NCBI GenBank assembly: GCA_902491475.1 | Contig: CABUHY010000007.1 | Location: 1-64,000 of the forward strand | Length of the DNA: 64,000 bases | From: an uncultured Eubacteriales bacterium | Lineage (GTDB): Bacteria; Bacillota; Clostridia; Oscillospirales; Acutalibacteraceae | Direction of reading: 5' to 3' | Program-made: the position numbers and the translations under genes | The notes under the pieces: model-generated | The model's input: only the letters and a program-made list of their open reading frames with translations | What the model was told of the DNA's origin: nothing | The model's database searches: none | Shown: one piece after another, positions 17,755 to 26,329 of the stretch | Layout of the letters: each line of letters opens with the position of its first letter | Position numbering within the stretch: the stretch's first letter is position 1

Positions 17755-18673
17755 ATCTGTTTGTTTCGTCAATATATCGGCACGCAGAAAACGCCGCCGT
17801 TGTTCCGTCCGCCATTGCGGTGGTTATCTGCCGTATTTTTTTAGCCGTGCAATCCCCTGCCGCAAAAATTCCGTCCGAGTCGGTTTTCATATCCCTATCA
17901 CAAAGGATATATCCGTTTTCGTCAAGCTTGACAAGCGTCTTAAAAGCCTCATTGTCGGGTTTAAGACCGATTGCGACAAACACACCGTCAAAGGACATTT
18001 CCGAAGTTTCCTTTGTCTCGGTGTTTTCGGTTACAACGCCCGAAAGCGTTTCGCCGTCGCCCGTAAATTCGGTTATAACGGTGTTGAAAACAAGGCTGAC
18101 ATTTTCTTTTTCTTTCAGCCGTTCGCAAAGTCTCGGTTCTGCGGTAAGCTCGGGCAGATTTTGCAAAACAGTGACGCTTTTGCAAATGTCGCTGAGATAC
18201 AGCGCCTCCTGCACAGCTGAGTTACCTCCGCCTGCAACCGCAACGCTTTTGTCCTTGAAAAAAGCGCCGTCGCAAGCCGCACAGTAGGATATGCCGTTGC
18301 CCGAATAGTCTTTTTCGTTCTTCGCTCCGAGTGTTCTGTGCCGTGTTCCCGTCGCCATTATAACCGCCTTGGCGCTGTATGCGCCCTCCTCGGTTCTGAC
18401 TTCCTTTATACCGCCAAGGTCGGTAATTTTACAAACCGACTCCTCGCAATACTGCACTCCTGCCGCAGTGACCTGTTCGCAAATACTCTCCGAGAGGTCA
18501 TAGCCTCCTATTTCCTTATAGCTCGGGAAATTCTCAATCTTCGGCGAAAAAGCCATCTGCCCGCCGTAATTTGCCTTTTCAAACAGCAATACGCTCTTGC
18601 CTGCGCGCACGGCGTACAATGCGGCGGTAAGCCCCGCAGGTCCCGCGCCGACAACAATTATATCATACATCAT
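17753..18673 (-). CDS. trxB: Thioredoxin reductase
   Basis: A 306-residue FAD-dependent disulfide reductase of the low-molecular-weight type. The N-terminal FAD motif is GAGPAGLTAALYA, the redox-active pair lies in YCAACDGAFF, the NADPH motif is AGGGNSAVQEA, and the second FAD motif FAAGDC is near the C-terminus. It passes electrons from NADPH to thioredoxin-like proteins. The upstream gene, overlapping by four bases, encodes a small CPNC thioredoxin-fold protein, its probable electron acceptor. Confidence 0.95.
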   Translation of the reverse strand: MMYDIIVVGAGPAGLTAALYAVRAGKSVLLFEKANYGGQMAFSPKIENFPSYKEIGGYDLSESICEQVTAAGVQYCEESVCKITDLGGIKEVRTEEGAYSAKAVIMATGTRHRTLGAKNEKDYSGNGISYCAACDGAFFKDKSVAVAGGGNSAVQEALYLSDICKSVTVLQNLPELTAEPRLCERLKEKENVSLVFNTVITEFTGDGETLSGVVTENTETKETSEMSFDGVFVAIGLKPDNEAFKTLVKLDENGYILCDRDMKTDSDGIFAAGDCTAKKIRQITTAMADGTTAAFSACRYIDETNR

Positions 18674-18984
18674 TTTACCTCAAGATATTTTTTGATATTT
18701 GAGATACCCGCCACGGTTTGAATGCCGTTTTCGCCCTTCACAACAAGCGAGGGAGCCTGCCTTAAATCAAGTTCCAAGGCAAGCTCGGGGTTGTCCTCAA
18801 CGGCAATTTCCGTAAAGCTCACGCCCGATTTTTGAAGCAGACCTTTCGCCTTTTTACAGTTCGGGCAGGTTTTTGTAACAAAGAGCAAAACCTCACGGTT
18901 TGTGTTTTCGGCGGTATCATCACTTATTGTTGACGAAACGCCTTCCGTTATTCCGCTTTTCAATAAACTTTTAAGTCTTAACAT
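18670..18984 (-). CDS. Thioredoxin/glutaredoxin-fold protein with CPNC site
   Basis: A 104-residue protein. After a roughly 30-residue N-terminal tail comes a glutaredoxin-like fold with active site TKTCPNCKKAKGLL and the cis-proline segment QAPSLVV. It overlaps trxB by ATGA, so the reductase and its substrate are probably made together. ATG at 18984 is preferred to GTG at 18987. The CPNC sequence lies between thioredoxin (CGPC) and glutaredoxin (CPYC); which role it plays is not decided by sequence. Confidence 0.8.
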   Translation of the reverse strand: MLRLKSLLKSGITEGVSSTISDDTAENTNREVLLFVTKTCPNCKKAKGLLQKSGVSFTEIAVEDNPELALELDLRQAPSLVVKGENGIQTVAGISNIKKYLEVK

Positions 18985-19913
18985 CACTGCGCCTTTTCAA
19001 GAACATAGCAAAGCCAATCGCCGTTGCGGTTTTCCTCGACAATGCGGAAATTATTCTTTTTAAGCGCCGCCTTGACCTCATCGGCTCTCGGTGCAATTAT
19101 TCCCGAAACGATAAAATGCGCTCCGTCGTTCATAAAGTCGCCGACAAAATCGGAAAACATTATAATTACATCAGCCACAATGTTTGCAATGACCAAATCG
19201 AATTTGCCCGTAACCTTATCGGTAAGATTGCCCTGCAATATCTTATATTCGGGCTCGGAAAATCCGTTGACCTTACCGTTTTCAATCGCAGTTTTGACCG
19301 CCAATTCGTCAATATCAACGCCGACAACATTTTCGGCGCCGAGCAGCAGACAGGCAATCGATAAAATACCGCTTCCGCAGCCCGTATCAAGCACGCTGTC
19401 GCCGTTTTTCAGATACTTTTCGCACATTTCAAGGCAGAGACGGGTCGTGTCGTGTCCGCCCGTTCCGAAAGCAAGCCCCGGTTCGATGGAAAGGACCTTT
19501 CTGCCGTCGGGATTTTCATAATCGTCAATCCACAGCGGTCTTATAAGCAATTTTTTGCCGACATTCATAGGCTTGAAAAACTCTTTCCAGTTGTTCTCCC
19601 AATCCTCGTTTTTACATTTGTTGAGGTCGATTTTGTTGGCAATTCCGCTCTCGCTCAGGCGCTCCGAGAGGAACGCAACCGCTTCGGCAGGATTTTCTTC
19701 GGGAGAAATATAGATGTGTATGTAGCCCTTTGTGCGGTCCTTTTTGAGCAATTCCTCGTCAATGAGGTCGATATTGGCTATCTCCCATGTCTCCTCCTCG
19801 AGGTTTCTGTAATCCTCAATATACACGCCGTATGGTACAACCATATTTGCAATATTCGTAGCAACATCTATGTCGTCGGCATTTATTTTGATTATAACTT
19901 CAGTCCATTCCAT
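18984..19913 (-). CDS. prmA: Ribosomal protein L11 methyltransferase
   Basis: A 309-residue PrmA that trimethylates ribosomal protein L11 using S-adenosylmethionine. The N-terminal substrate-binding domain (about 1-100) is followed by the SAM-binding domain with the GLAFGTGGHDTTRLCLE motif typical of PrmA, VLDTGCGSGIL (motif I) and NIVADVI (catalytic NIxA/N-type motif). Length is normal. It overlaps or abuts the downstream thioredoxin-fold gene and starts 15 bases after the upstream DUF2804 gene, so it sits in a compact operon. Confidence 0.95.
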   Translation of the reverse strand: MEWTEVIIKINADDIDVATNIANMVVPYGVYIEDYRNLEEETWEIANIDLIDEELLKKDRTKGYIHIYISPEENPAEAVAFLSERLSESGIANKIDLNKCKNEDWENNWKEFFKPMNVGKKLLIRPLWIDDYENPDGRKVLSIEPGLAFGTGGHDTTRLCLEMCEKYLKNGDSVLDTGCGSGILSIACLLLGAENVVGVDIDELAVKTAIENGKVNGFSEPEYKILQGNLTDKVTGKFDLVIANIVADVIIMFSDFVGDFMNDGAHFIVSGIIAPRADEVKAALKKNNFRIVEENRNGDWLCYVLEKAQ

Positions 19914-19928
19914 TTTATAATTACACCT

Positions 19929-20954
19929 TTAATATTTATTATGTACCCTCTCGCAGAAGCAGACAAGGTCCTTTACTTCAAGCTTTGTGCCGTCGTCGAG
20001 CACTGCGGTGCCGTTCATCTTGCCGAACACCTGATGCTGATCGGTCACTATAAGCTTTACATCGATTTTTGCCGCCCTGTCGATTATGGGCGTAAATTCC
20101 ATTTCAAACCTCTTGTCGGAAGAGGTTATCGTCCACGGCTTTGTATAGCTGTCCTCGGGGATATTGAATGTAACATCGTCGAGCTTATGACCCAAGCCGT
20201 CATAGAAAATTATGTTTTCCGAAGCCGCCGAGGTGTCGCCGAAGCCGTAGCCTATATTGAAGCCGAAGCTCTTACCGTTGATAATTCCGTTGCCCGAGCC
20301 CCAGTTCCATGTGTTGTCGTATGTCCACACGCCCCTGCCCCAGTCAAGCGTTGCAAAGTCGGTTTCGGGGTTAAAGGTATAGGTTTCGCCGTCAAGCGTA
20401 CAGGTGCCCGAAGCCTTCATACAGTTGATTTTCTGATTGTAATAAAATGCGTGCTTGTCCTCTTTCCACGGGGTTGCGATAACCATTGTGTCCGTTTCGG
20501 GCTGAATAAGGGTCAAATCGCAGGTAAGGGTTTTACCGTTAAGGAAATTTTTGAATTGGCAGACTATCTTGCGCCTGTTTCCGTCCTTCGTATATTCAAG
20601 ATAAAGGCGCTTGTCCCGATAGCAGATGTTGCCCTCGTCCGTGTTTGACGGCATTTTCAGTTTGCCCATCGGAAAAGCGTTGAGAACGGTTTCGGTATGC
20701 TCCCACGGAGTTCCCCTGAAATCAAGCAGAGATACCGACTGAAGTCCTATGTATCCGTCGTCCGAAAGGGTGAACGCAAAGGCGTAATCCTTTGAAAGGA
20801 CAAGGTAATAATCCCATTCCTTGATACGGGTACGGCGTTTTTTGATGTCGTTCCTGTCGTAAATCTGGCAGAGCTTCCTCGACCAGCCCGGCTCCCTTAA
20901 AGTGCCGTCCTCTTTAAGCAGTCTCTGAACATTGGTAACTTCATGGTTTCTCAT
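19929..20954 (-). CDS. DUF2804 family protein
   Basis: A 341-residue protein with no signal peptide or membrane helices. The aromatic- and glycine-rich segment LDWGRGVWTYDNTWNWGSG and the beta-strand-rich body fit the DUF2804 family, whose biochemical function is unknown (the fold is thought to be lipocalin/AttH-like). The start at 20954 is preceded by TAGGGGG with good spacing. A longer frame to 21077 would overlap yhaM heavily and is rejected. It lies 19 bases after yhaM in the same direction. Confidence 0.75.
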   Translation of the reverse strand: MRNHEVTNVQRLLKEDGTLREPGWSRKLCQIYDRNDIKKRRTRIKEWDYYLVLSKDYAFAFTLSDDGYIGLQSVSLLDFRGTPWEHTETVLNAFPMGKLKMPSNTDEGNICYRDKRLYLEYTKDGNRRKIVCQFKNFLNGKTLTCDLTLIQPETDTMVIATPWKEDKHAFYYNQKINCMKASGTCTLDGETYTFNPETDFATLDWGRGVWTYDNTWNWGSGNGIINGKSFGFNIGYGFGDTSAASENIIFYDGLGHKLDDVTFNIPEDSYTKPWTITSSDKRFEMEFTPIIDRAAKIDVKLIVTDQHQVFGKMNGTAVLDDGTKLEVKDLVCFCERVHNKY

Positions 20955-20973
20955 AAAATAGCCCCCTAAAATA

Positions 20974-21942
20974 TTATTCAAGATTGACTTTTGTACTGTT
21001 TTCCTTTTGCTCGTGCTTGTATATTCTTCTGTCGTTAAGCGCCCAGAGCCTTGAAGAAAAACCGTTTTCCTCAACATTCTCTATTGCGTGCGCTATCTGA
21101 TAGACCCGTGCGTCCATAAGGTCCAATTCCGAGAGCAATTCAGCCTCAAGGAACATCGGTCTTACCGCCGCACCGTACTCGGGCTCGCCGTGGTGGGAAA
21201 TGAGCATATGCTCGACAAGCATCGCCTTTTCCCTCGGTATAGAAAGCTCCGTTGCCGCTTCGTCAACAAGCATTGCTCCCTTGACAAGATGTCCGATAAG
21301 ATTGCCCTCAACCGTATAGCCCGAGGCAATACCGCTCGCTCCGACATCATATTCCGTGGTTTTCGCTATATCGTGAAGCATTGCGCCCGTCAAAAGCAAG
21401 TCCTTATTTACAAACGGGTACACCTCGCATACGCCCTCACAAAGCTTTACGATTGAAAGCGTGTGCATTAAAAGTCCGCCCCTTACGGCGTGATGAAGCT
21501 TGTACGCCGCAGGCCATGTGAGCAAAACATCCCGTCTCTGTTCATACATATGTAAAACAAGCTTTTTAAGGTCCTCGTCCGAAAAGGCTTTAACCCTTTC
21601 GATGAGCTTTTCATACATAAACTCGCCCGTGTAGTCCGCCGACTGAACAAGGTCGTCCATTCTGACATTGTCCGAGTCGTTTACAAGCCTTATTTTGCTT
21701 ATTCTCAACTGATCGGCGCCCTGATATTTGCTGATTTCTCCCCTGACCTTGACGACAGAGTCAACGGGAAAGCTGCCGTGAATCAACGGAGAATAGTCCC
21801 AAAGCTTGGCGTTTATGTCGCCGCTCTTGTCCGAAAGCTTCATATCGAGGTAGGCAGAGCCCTTTGCGGTTGTCTTTTCATCGCACTGCTTGACAAGCGC
21901 AAAGCCCTCCGACTGACCGTTGGTAAGATTGTTGAAATTCAT
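20974..21942 (-). CDS. yhaM: YhaM-type 3'-5' exoribonuclease (OB fold + HD domain)
   Basis: A 322-residue protein. Residues about 1-95 form an OB fold with the GDINAKLWDY strand, and residues about 130-300 an HD domain with MLHDIAKTTEY and later LVEHMLISHHGEPEYGA histidines that bind metals. This architecture is that of B. subtilis YhaM, a 3'-5' exoribonuclease/DNase. Length matches (about 314). It has its own promoter inside the 3' end of the preceding small gene. Confidence 0.9.
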   Translation of the reverse strand: MNFNNLTNGQSEGFALVKQCDEKTTAKGSAYLDMKLSDKSGDINAKLWDYSPLIHGSFPVDSVVKVRGEISKYQGADQLRISKIRLVNDSDNVRMDDLVQSADYTGEFMYEKLIERVKAFSDEDLKKLVLHMYEQRRDVLLTWPAAYKLHHAVRGGLLMHTLSIVKLCEGVCEVYPFVNKDLLLTGAMLHDIAKTTEYDVGASGIASGYTVEGNLIGHLVKGAMLVDEAATELSIPREKAMLVEHMLISHHGEPEYGAAVRPMFLEAELLSELDLMDARVYQIAHAIENVEENGFSSRLWALNDRRIYKHEQKENSTKVNLE

Positions 21943-21976
21943 ATTCCGTTCTCCTAAATATACTGTATATATTCAC

Positions 21977-22005
21977 ATTATACACTATAATTTTATTTCG
22001 TTCAA
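21977..22005 (-). promoter_or_regulatory. Internal promoter of yhaM
   Basis: Minus strand: -35 TTGAAC (22000-22005), 17-bp spacer, -10 TATAAT (21977-21982), inside the end of the small upstream gene. It gives the housekeeping genes expression independent of the sporulation genes upstream. Confidence 0.75.
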
Positions 22006-22179
22006 GAACCGTTTGACGCCGTTTATGACATCGGTTTCGTTTACGGTTTCCGTCCTGCTGCCGAGGACGGTTTTCTCGGTGTTATCCTTTGCGGCAACCA
22101 CGCCCGCAAACAGCGAAAAGGCGCATAAAATCAGCACCGTTACGGTTATGAATTTTTTAACTTCCCTATCCTTTTTCAT
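21985..22179 (-). CDS. Small exported or membrane protein downstream of spoIIP
   Basis: A 64-residue protein with a basic N-terminus (MKKDREVKK), one hydrophobic helix ending near residue 29 and a short polar tail. It could be a signal-peptide protein or a bitopic membrane protein. Its ATG overlaps the spoIIP stop by four bases (ATGA), which argues that it is really translated and coupled to sporulation. I do not recognise the family. Confidence 0.55.
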   Translation of the reverse strand: MKKDREVKKFITVTVLILCAFSLFAGVVAAKDNTEKTVLGSRTETVNETDVINGVKRFLNEIKL

Positions 22180-23309
22180 TTGTTCTCCTTTACAAATTCG
22201 CTTATAGCCTTGCCTATCAGATGTCCCGAATACTCCGCCTCCTCCAAGGTGTTCGAGTCGCTTCCGACCTCAAGGAGCACCGAGCACGGAACTATATCCA
22301 TATTGTATTTCCTTGCCGAAAAAAGTATCGGGCGCATAAGGCTCGGATACATATTTTCGGCGGTCTGCTGAAGCTTTAAGGCAAAGGTCAGATTTTGCTC
22401 CCACGACGGAAACGATTTTACCTTGCCGTCCTCACAGCCCGCAATTATCATAATCTGTGCCGCTTTCCTGCCGTTTATTACAGTAACCGGCTTTGTGCGT
22501 GCGGTTTCGGAGTTGTGAATTGCATCTCGGTGGACATCAAGGACAATCTGAATTGACGGATTTTCCTTTAATATCTGCTCTATTTTCTCACGGGAACGGT
22601 CATAAGCTCCCGTGTATTGAGCGTCGTGAATATCGGTGTCGTGGATATATCCGATTCCGCTCTTTTCAAGCTCCTCGCAGATTGCCGTGCCGACTCTTAC
22701 CATATTTCTGTTCGGGTCGTTGCTCCTTGTCTGATAGGAATTCGTAAACCAGCCGTCGTCAATCATCTCATAGCTTTCGGTCGTGTGGGTGTGGAATATA
22801 AGCACCGTGGGCTTTGAAATATCGTCGCAGGAAAACGGAAGCTCCGCCGAAAGCGAGCTTTCAATGTTTATGCTGTGAGACGGCGTTGTGTTGCGGACGG
22901 TAATATTGCCGTAGCTTGAAGTCGCATTTGAAATATCGTAGGTCTTTTCCGTTATTGTGCCGTCGTGAGACGCCGAGGCAAAATCCGCCCTGTACTGTCT
23001 TGCCATTTGAAGTATATCCTGCGGTGCCGTGTCGGTCTTTCCCGAGGTTGCCTGCTGTTTTGCGTCATTTCCCGTGTTGTCAGAGATTTCAACGGTGTCG
23101 GTCTGCTGTGTTGCGGCTTCGGATTTTACCGACTTCGACAGAGTTTCCACTGTTGCCTGCGGCAGGGCAAGTCCTGCCGAAACAACGGCGGTTTTTACCA
23201 CTGCCGCCGTGCAGTAGGTGTTGAGAAGATACGCAAACACAAATATCAGTGCGACCGACAGTGCCGTCAAGCCGTTTCCCGAAGCTTCGGGCTGTTTTCG
23301 GTTTCTCAT
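22176..23309 (-). CDS. spoIIP: Stage II sporulation protein P
   Basis: A 377-residue SpoIIP, a membrane-anchored amidase/endopeptidase that degrades septal peptidoglycan during engulfment together with SpoIID and SpoIIM. An N-terminal membrane helix (about 12-36) and a variable linker lead to the catalytic domain with VLIFHTHTTESY and VLDVHRDAIHNS, holding zinc-binding His and Glu residues. The start at 23309 has GAAGGGATGG eight bases upstream. It lies downstream of gpr, a common sporulation gene pairing in Firmicutes. Confidence 0.95.
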   Translation of the reverse strand: MRNRKQPEASGNGLTALSVALIFVFAYLLNTYCTAAVVKTAVVSAGLALPQATVETLSKSVKSEAATQQTDTVEISDNTGNDAKQQATSGKTDTAPQDILQMARQYRADFASASHDGTITEKTYDISNATSSYGNITVRNTTPSHSINIESSLSAELPFSCDDISKPTVLIFHTHTTESYEMIDDGWFTNSYQTRSNDPNRNMVRVGTAICEELEKSGIGYIHDTDIHDAQYTGAYDRSREKIEQILKENPSIQIVLDVHRDAIHNSETARTKPVTVINGRKAAQIMIIAGCEDGKVKSFPSWEQNLTFALKLQQTAENMYPSLMRPILFSARKYNMDIVPCSVLLEVGSDSNTLEEAEYSGHLIGKAISEFVKENK

Positions 23310-23366
23310 TTTAACCATCCCTTCGCTGTATATATATCCGTAATATATATGCGAAAGGAGCACGGG

Positions 23367-24233
23367 TTATACGACCGAGAGTAAAAGCTCGGGGTCTGTT
23401 TCGGGCTGGAGGGCGCAGTTTATCGCAAGGGCAAGCAGTTTTGCCGCCCTGTCTATCACAACATCTATTTCACGGGGAGTTACCATCATTTTCTGCGCTT
23501 CGGCACTCTCCTTTGCTGTCTCTCTGCCCGTAACATCCTTTGCAAGCGTCACCGCGTCAACGACTGTCGGAACACCTATGGCTATGACGGGTACGCCGAG
23601 GGTCTTTTGAGAAATTTCTGCTCTCCTGTTTCCGACTCCCGAGCCCGGAGTTATTCCCGTGTCGGTTATCTGCACGGTTCTGCCGAGCCTCTCGAGCCCT
23701 GCCGCCGCAAGAGCGTCTATGAGGATTACTGCCTTGGGCTTTATCGAGTCCGCAACGCTTTTGATTATCTCTCCCGTCTCTATCCCCGTCTGCCCGAGCA
23801 CGCCCGTCGCAAGCGAGCATACGGGATTGAGGTGCGAAAGACCTATTTCCTCGGCAAGTTCCGAAGAAATGTGCCTTGTGGAAAATATCCCCTCGGCGCA
23901 TTTGGGACCGAGTGCATCGGGAGTTATATCCTTGTTGCCTATCCCCGCTACGAGCACCGCACCGTCTCCCTTTGGCAAAAGCGAGGAAATCTGTGCGGAA
24001 ATGCTTTTCATTCTGTCGTCCAACAGCTCCGTGTCATAGGAAAACTCCGTGAGCTCAACCGTGATGTATTCCCCCACGGGCTTACCTATCGCCTTTGCGC
24101 TTTCGGGGTCGCCGACGGTTATTTTGGTAATTTCCGTCTTTTCGGTTTTCAGGGTTTCCCGCCTTATGCCCTTGGGTCTTTTTCCGCTTATAAATTCGTC
24201 TTTTTCTATTGCGAGGTCGGTTCGTGCATTCAT
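23367..24233 (-). CDS. gpr: Germination protease GPR
   Basis: A 288-residue GPR, the spore protease that degrades small acid-soluble proteins at germination. The N-terminal RTDLAIE is the conserved processing region of the zymogen. The body carries GIGNKDITPDALGP and LIDALAA, family signatures with the catalytic aspartates. It is slightly shorter than Bacillus GPR (about 370), as usual for Clostridia. On the minus strand upstream, CATAATA at 24255-24261 fits the forespore sigma-G -10 consensus, but a convincing -35 is not visible. Confidence 0.95.
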   Translation of the reverse strand: MNARTDLAIEKDEFISGKRPKGIRRETLKTEKTEITKITVGDPESAKAIGKPVGEYITVELTEFSYDTELLDDRMKSISAQISSLLPKGDGAVLVAGIGNKDITPDALGPKCAEGIFSTRHISSELAEEIGLSHLNPVCSLATGVLGQTGIETGEIIKSVADSIKPKAVILIDALAAAGLERLGRTVQITDTGITPGSGVGNRRAEISQKTLGVPVIAIGVPTVVDAVTLAKDVTGRETAKESAEAQKMMVTPREIDVVIDRAAKLLALAINCALQPETDPELLLSVV

Positions 24234-24300
24234 TTCAACATCTCCTTATACTCTTATTATGGTTCGCAATAAAAAAATATTGCAAAATTATAAAAAAAAC

Positions 24301-24329
24301 TTGCTTTTTTTGTTCATAAATGGTATCAT
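24301..24329 (+). promoter_or_regulatory. Promoter of rpsT
   Basis: -35 TTGCTT (24301-24306), 17-bp spacer, -10 TATCAT (24324-24329). The upstream in-frame ATG at 24320 lies within this promoter and cannot be the start. Confidence 0.75.
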
Positions 24330-24361
24330 ATATTCCGCTAATGTATAAGGGAGGTGTGACA

Positions 24362-24619
24362 ATGCCTAATATTAAATCAGCTAAAAAGCGTGTAATCGTA
24401 AACGACAAGCGTGCTAAGCGCAACAAATCAATGAATTCCGCATTAAAGACTGCTATCAAGAAAGCTAATGTTGCAATCGAAAGCGGTTCTGCAGACAAGG
24501 AAGTACTTGTTACTGCTGCTGTTAAGAAGATCGACCAGGCTACTGCTAAGGGTCTCCTTCATAAAAACAATGCTGCACGTAAAAAGTCCGCCCTCGTTAC
24601 AAAGTTGAACAAGGCTTAA
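24362..24619 (+). CDS. rpsT: Ribosomal protein S20
   Basis: An 85-residue, strongly basic, helical protein beginning [11 protein letters not shown], the standard S20 N-terminus, with the conserved [14 protein letters not shown] and a late [14 protein letters not shown]. It binds 16S rRNA early in 30S assembly. The start follows GGGAGGTG by five bases. It diverges from gpr, as in many Firmicutes. Confidence 0.95.
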   Translation: MPNIKSAKKRVIVNDKRAKRNKSMNSALKTAIKKANVAIESGSADKEVLVTAAVKKIDQATAKGLLHKNNAARKKSALVTKLNKA

Positions 24620-24638
24620 TTCAAGCAGTTTGTTGTTG

Positions 24639-24680
24639 CGCTGTCAACTCTCGGTTGGCAGCGTTTTGCTTTTTATTTTT
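24639..24680 (+). terminator. Terminator of rpsT
   Basis: CGCTGTCAA (24639-24647) pairs with TTGGCAGCG (24655-24663), followed by a T-rich tail. Confidence 0.75.
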
Positions 24681-24702
24681 TATGTTCTTTACATATTGTT
24701 CA

Positions 24703-24731
24703 TTGACTTTTGGAATATTATTGGTTATAAT
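24703..24731 (+). promoter_or_regulatory. Near-consensus promoter of the 59-aa protein gene
   Basis: -35 TTGACT (24703-24708), 17-bp spacer, consensus -10 TATAAT (24726-24731). Confidence 0.85.
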
Positions 24732-24769
24732 ATTTTTGAACTAAAAACAAAATTGGAGGTTTTGTTATT

Positions 24770-24949
24770 ATGAAAAAAGCATTAAAGGTAATCGGTATTC
24801 TTGTTGCGGTTGCAGGCGCAGCTTTTGCAGCATATGTTCTTGTCAGAAAATACGTTGACAGCAAAAAGGTTGTTATCGGTAACGACGCAGAAAACTATGT
24901 TTCCTGCTCATGCTGCGACGATACATTCGTTTCGGAGACAGTTGCGTAA
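24770..24949 (+). CDS. 59-residue membrane protein with CSCC cysteine cluster
   Basis: A short gene with strong expression signals: a near-consensus promoter, GGAGGT nine bases before the ATG, and a perfect terminator after the stop. The protein has a lysine-led N-terminus, one membrane helix (about 6-25), a basic stretch and a C-terminal tail with three cysteines in YVSCSCCDDTF. The cysteines could bind metal or form disulfides. I do not know this family. Such a short gene is easily missed by automatic annotation. Confidence 0.7.
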   Translation: MKKALKVIGILVAVAGAAFAAYVLVRKYVDSKKVVIGNDAENYVSCSCCDDTFVSETVA

Positions 24950-24965
24950 ACGGAATATAAATTTT

Positions 24966-25000
24966 GAGCAGTTACCGTGTTTGGTAACTGCTCTTTTTTT
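24966..25000. terminator. Strong terminator between the 59-aa gene and spoVAE
   Basis: AGCAGTTACC pairs with GGTAACTGCT across a short loop and is followed by CTTTTTTT. It separates converging genes. Confidence 0.85.
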
Positions 25001-25002
25001 GT

Positions 25003-25356
25003 CTATTTGGATTTTGATTTTGTAAGGAAGGACACAACCACGCCCGAGAGCATTGCCGCCGTAATGCCTGCCGAGCCTGCGCTTAAAGGTCCCGTTAAAA
25101 TTCCGAGCCAGCCGTACTGCCGTATCGCCTGTTTCGTTCCCTGCACAAGCATATTTCCGAAGCCCGTGAGCGGAACATTGGCGCCCGCCCCCGCCCATTC
25201 GGAAAACGGGCCGTAAATACCGAGCGCTCCGAGCAGAACGCCGAGCACCACAAACGACACAAGAATTCTTGCGGGCGTCAGCTGAGTGGTATCGATAAGC
25301 AGCTGACCGACAACGCAGATAAGTCCCCCTATCACAAACGCTTTGAGAAACATCAT
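25003..25356 (-). CDS. spoVAE: Stage V sporulation protein AE
   Basis: A 117-residue membrane protein with about four helices. The sequence matches SpoVAE throughout, including GGLICVVGQLLIDTTQLTPARILV and GFGNMLVQGT. It is part of the SpoVA channel that moves dipicolinic acid into spores and out at germination. Normally it lies in a spoVAC-spoVAD-spoVAE operon. Here the gene is alone: plus-strand genes flank it on both sides, so spoVAC and spoVAD must be elsewhere. ATG at 25353 is an alternative start. Confidence 0.9.
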   Translation of the reverse strand: MMFLKAFVIGGLICVVGQLLIDTTQLTPARILVSFVVLGVLLGALGIYGPFSEWAGAGANVPLTGFGNMLVQGTKQAIRQYGWLGILTGPLSAGSAGITAAMLSGVVVSFLTKSKSK

Positions 25357-25407
25357 AAACGAGCACTGCCTTTCATATTTTTACACAAATATTATTTCAA
25401 GAATGTT

Positions 25408-25436
25408 TTTACATATTCAGAAAATTATGATAAAAT
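25408..25436 (+). promoter_or_regulatory. Promoter of the aldo/keto reductase gene
   Basis: -35 TTTACA (25408-25413), 17-bp spacer, -10 TAAAAT (25431-25436). Confidence 0.7.
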
Positions 25437-25460
25437 AATAAAAAATACAGAGGTGATTTT

Positions 25461-26327
25461 ATGAATTCATTGACAGATACATATACCCTTATAAATTCCG
25501 TTAAGGTTCCCTGCATTGCGTTCGGTACATGGAAAATGCCCGAAGAGACAGCAACAAACGCAGTCAAGTGCGCTATCGAGAGCGGCTACCGCCATATCGA
25601 CACTGCGGCGGCTTACCAAAACGAAGAATTCGTCGGTAAGGGAATAAAGGAAAGTGGCGTTAAAAGAGAGGAAATTTTCCTTGTTTCAAAGCTTCCGAAT
25701 GACGACCACGGCTACAAAAACGCAATAGAGTCCTGCGAGCGTTCGCTTAAAAGGCTCGGCACGGACTACCTTGACTCATATCTGATACACTGGCCCGTTC
25801 TTGTGCAGAATGTTGACCGTCTCGAGGACGACCTGTGCGAGACCTGGAGGGCGTTTGAAACGCTTTACAACGACGGAAAGCTCCGTTCGATAGGCACGAG
25901 CAATTTCCTCGAAGAGCATATCGAAATAATAAAAAAGAATTTTTCGACCTATCCTATGATAAATCAGGTGCAGATGCATCCGCAAAATCCGCAGGACGAA
26001 ATGATTGCCTACTGCAAGGAAAACAAAATTCTTCCCGAGGCATGGAGTCCGCTCATTCAGGGTCAGGCGTTCAAGCGTGAGCTGCTCATAGAAACGGCAA
26101 AGAAATACGGTGTTTCCGTAGCGCAGCTGTGCATAAGATTTATCGTACAAAAAGGCGCCGTACCCGTACCGAAATCGGCAACGCCCGAGAGAATAAAGAA
26201 CAATGCCGAGGTGTTCGGTTTTTCAATATCGGACGAAGATATGGAAAAGATTGCAACGCTCAAAAAATACGGAATGATAGGAAATCCCCCGTCGGTTCCG
26301 AGAACACACCAGGTTGTGGGATTTTAG
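25461..26327 (+). CDS. Aldo/keto reductase
   Basis: A 288-residue AKR of the 2,5-diketogluconate reductase-like group. The catalytic tetrad can be seen: D and Y in GYRHIDTAAAYQNE, K in FLVSKLP and H in YLIHWP. The NADPH-binding end is VPKSATPERIKNN. Such enzymes reduce aldehydes and ketones with broad specificity; the natural substrate cannot be named. It is monocistronic, with RBS AGAGGTG before the ATG, and is followed by a repeat island. Confidence 0.9.
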   Translation: MNSLTDTYTLINSVKVPCIAFGTWKMPEETATNAVKCAIESGYRHIDTAAAYQNEEFVGKGIKESGVKREEIFLVSKLPNDDHGYKNAIESCERSLKRLGTDYLDSYLIHWPVLVQNVDRLEDDLCETWRAFETLYNDGKLRSIGTSNFLEEHIEIIKKNFSTYPMINQVQMHPQNPQDEMIAYCKENKILPEAWSPLIQGQAFKRELLIETAKKYGVSVAQLCIRFIVQKGAVPVPKSATPERIKNNAEVFGFSISDEDMEKIATLKKYGMIGNPPSVPRTHQVVGF

Positions 26328-26329
26328 AT

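Noticed and set aside
19452..20648. Plus-strand open frame of 398 codons
   Set aside because: Antisense to prmA and the DUF2804 gene, crossing their boundary; no domain and no RBS.
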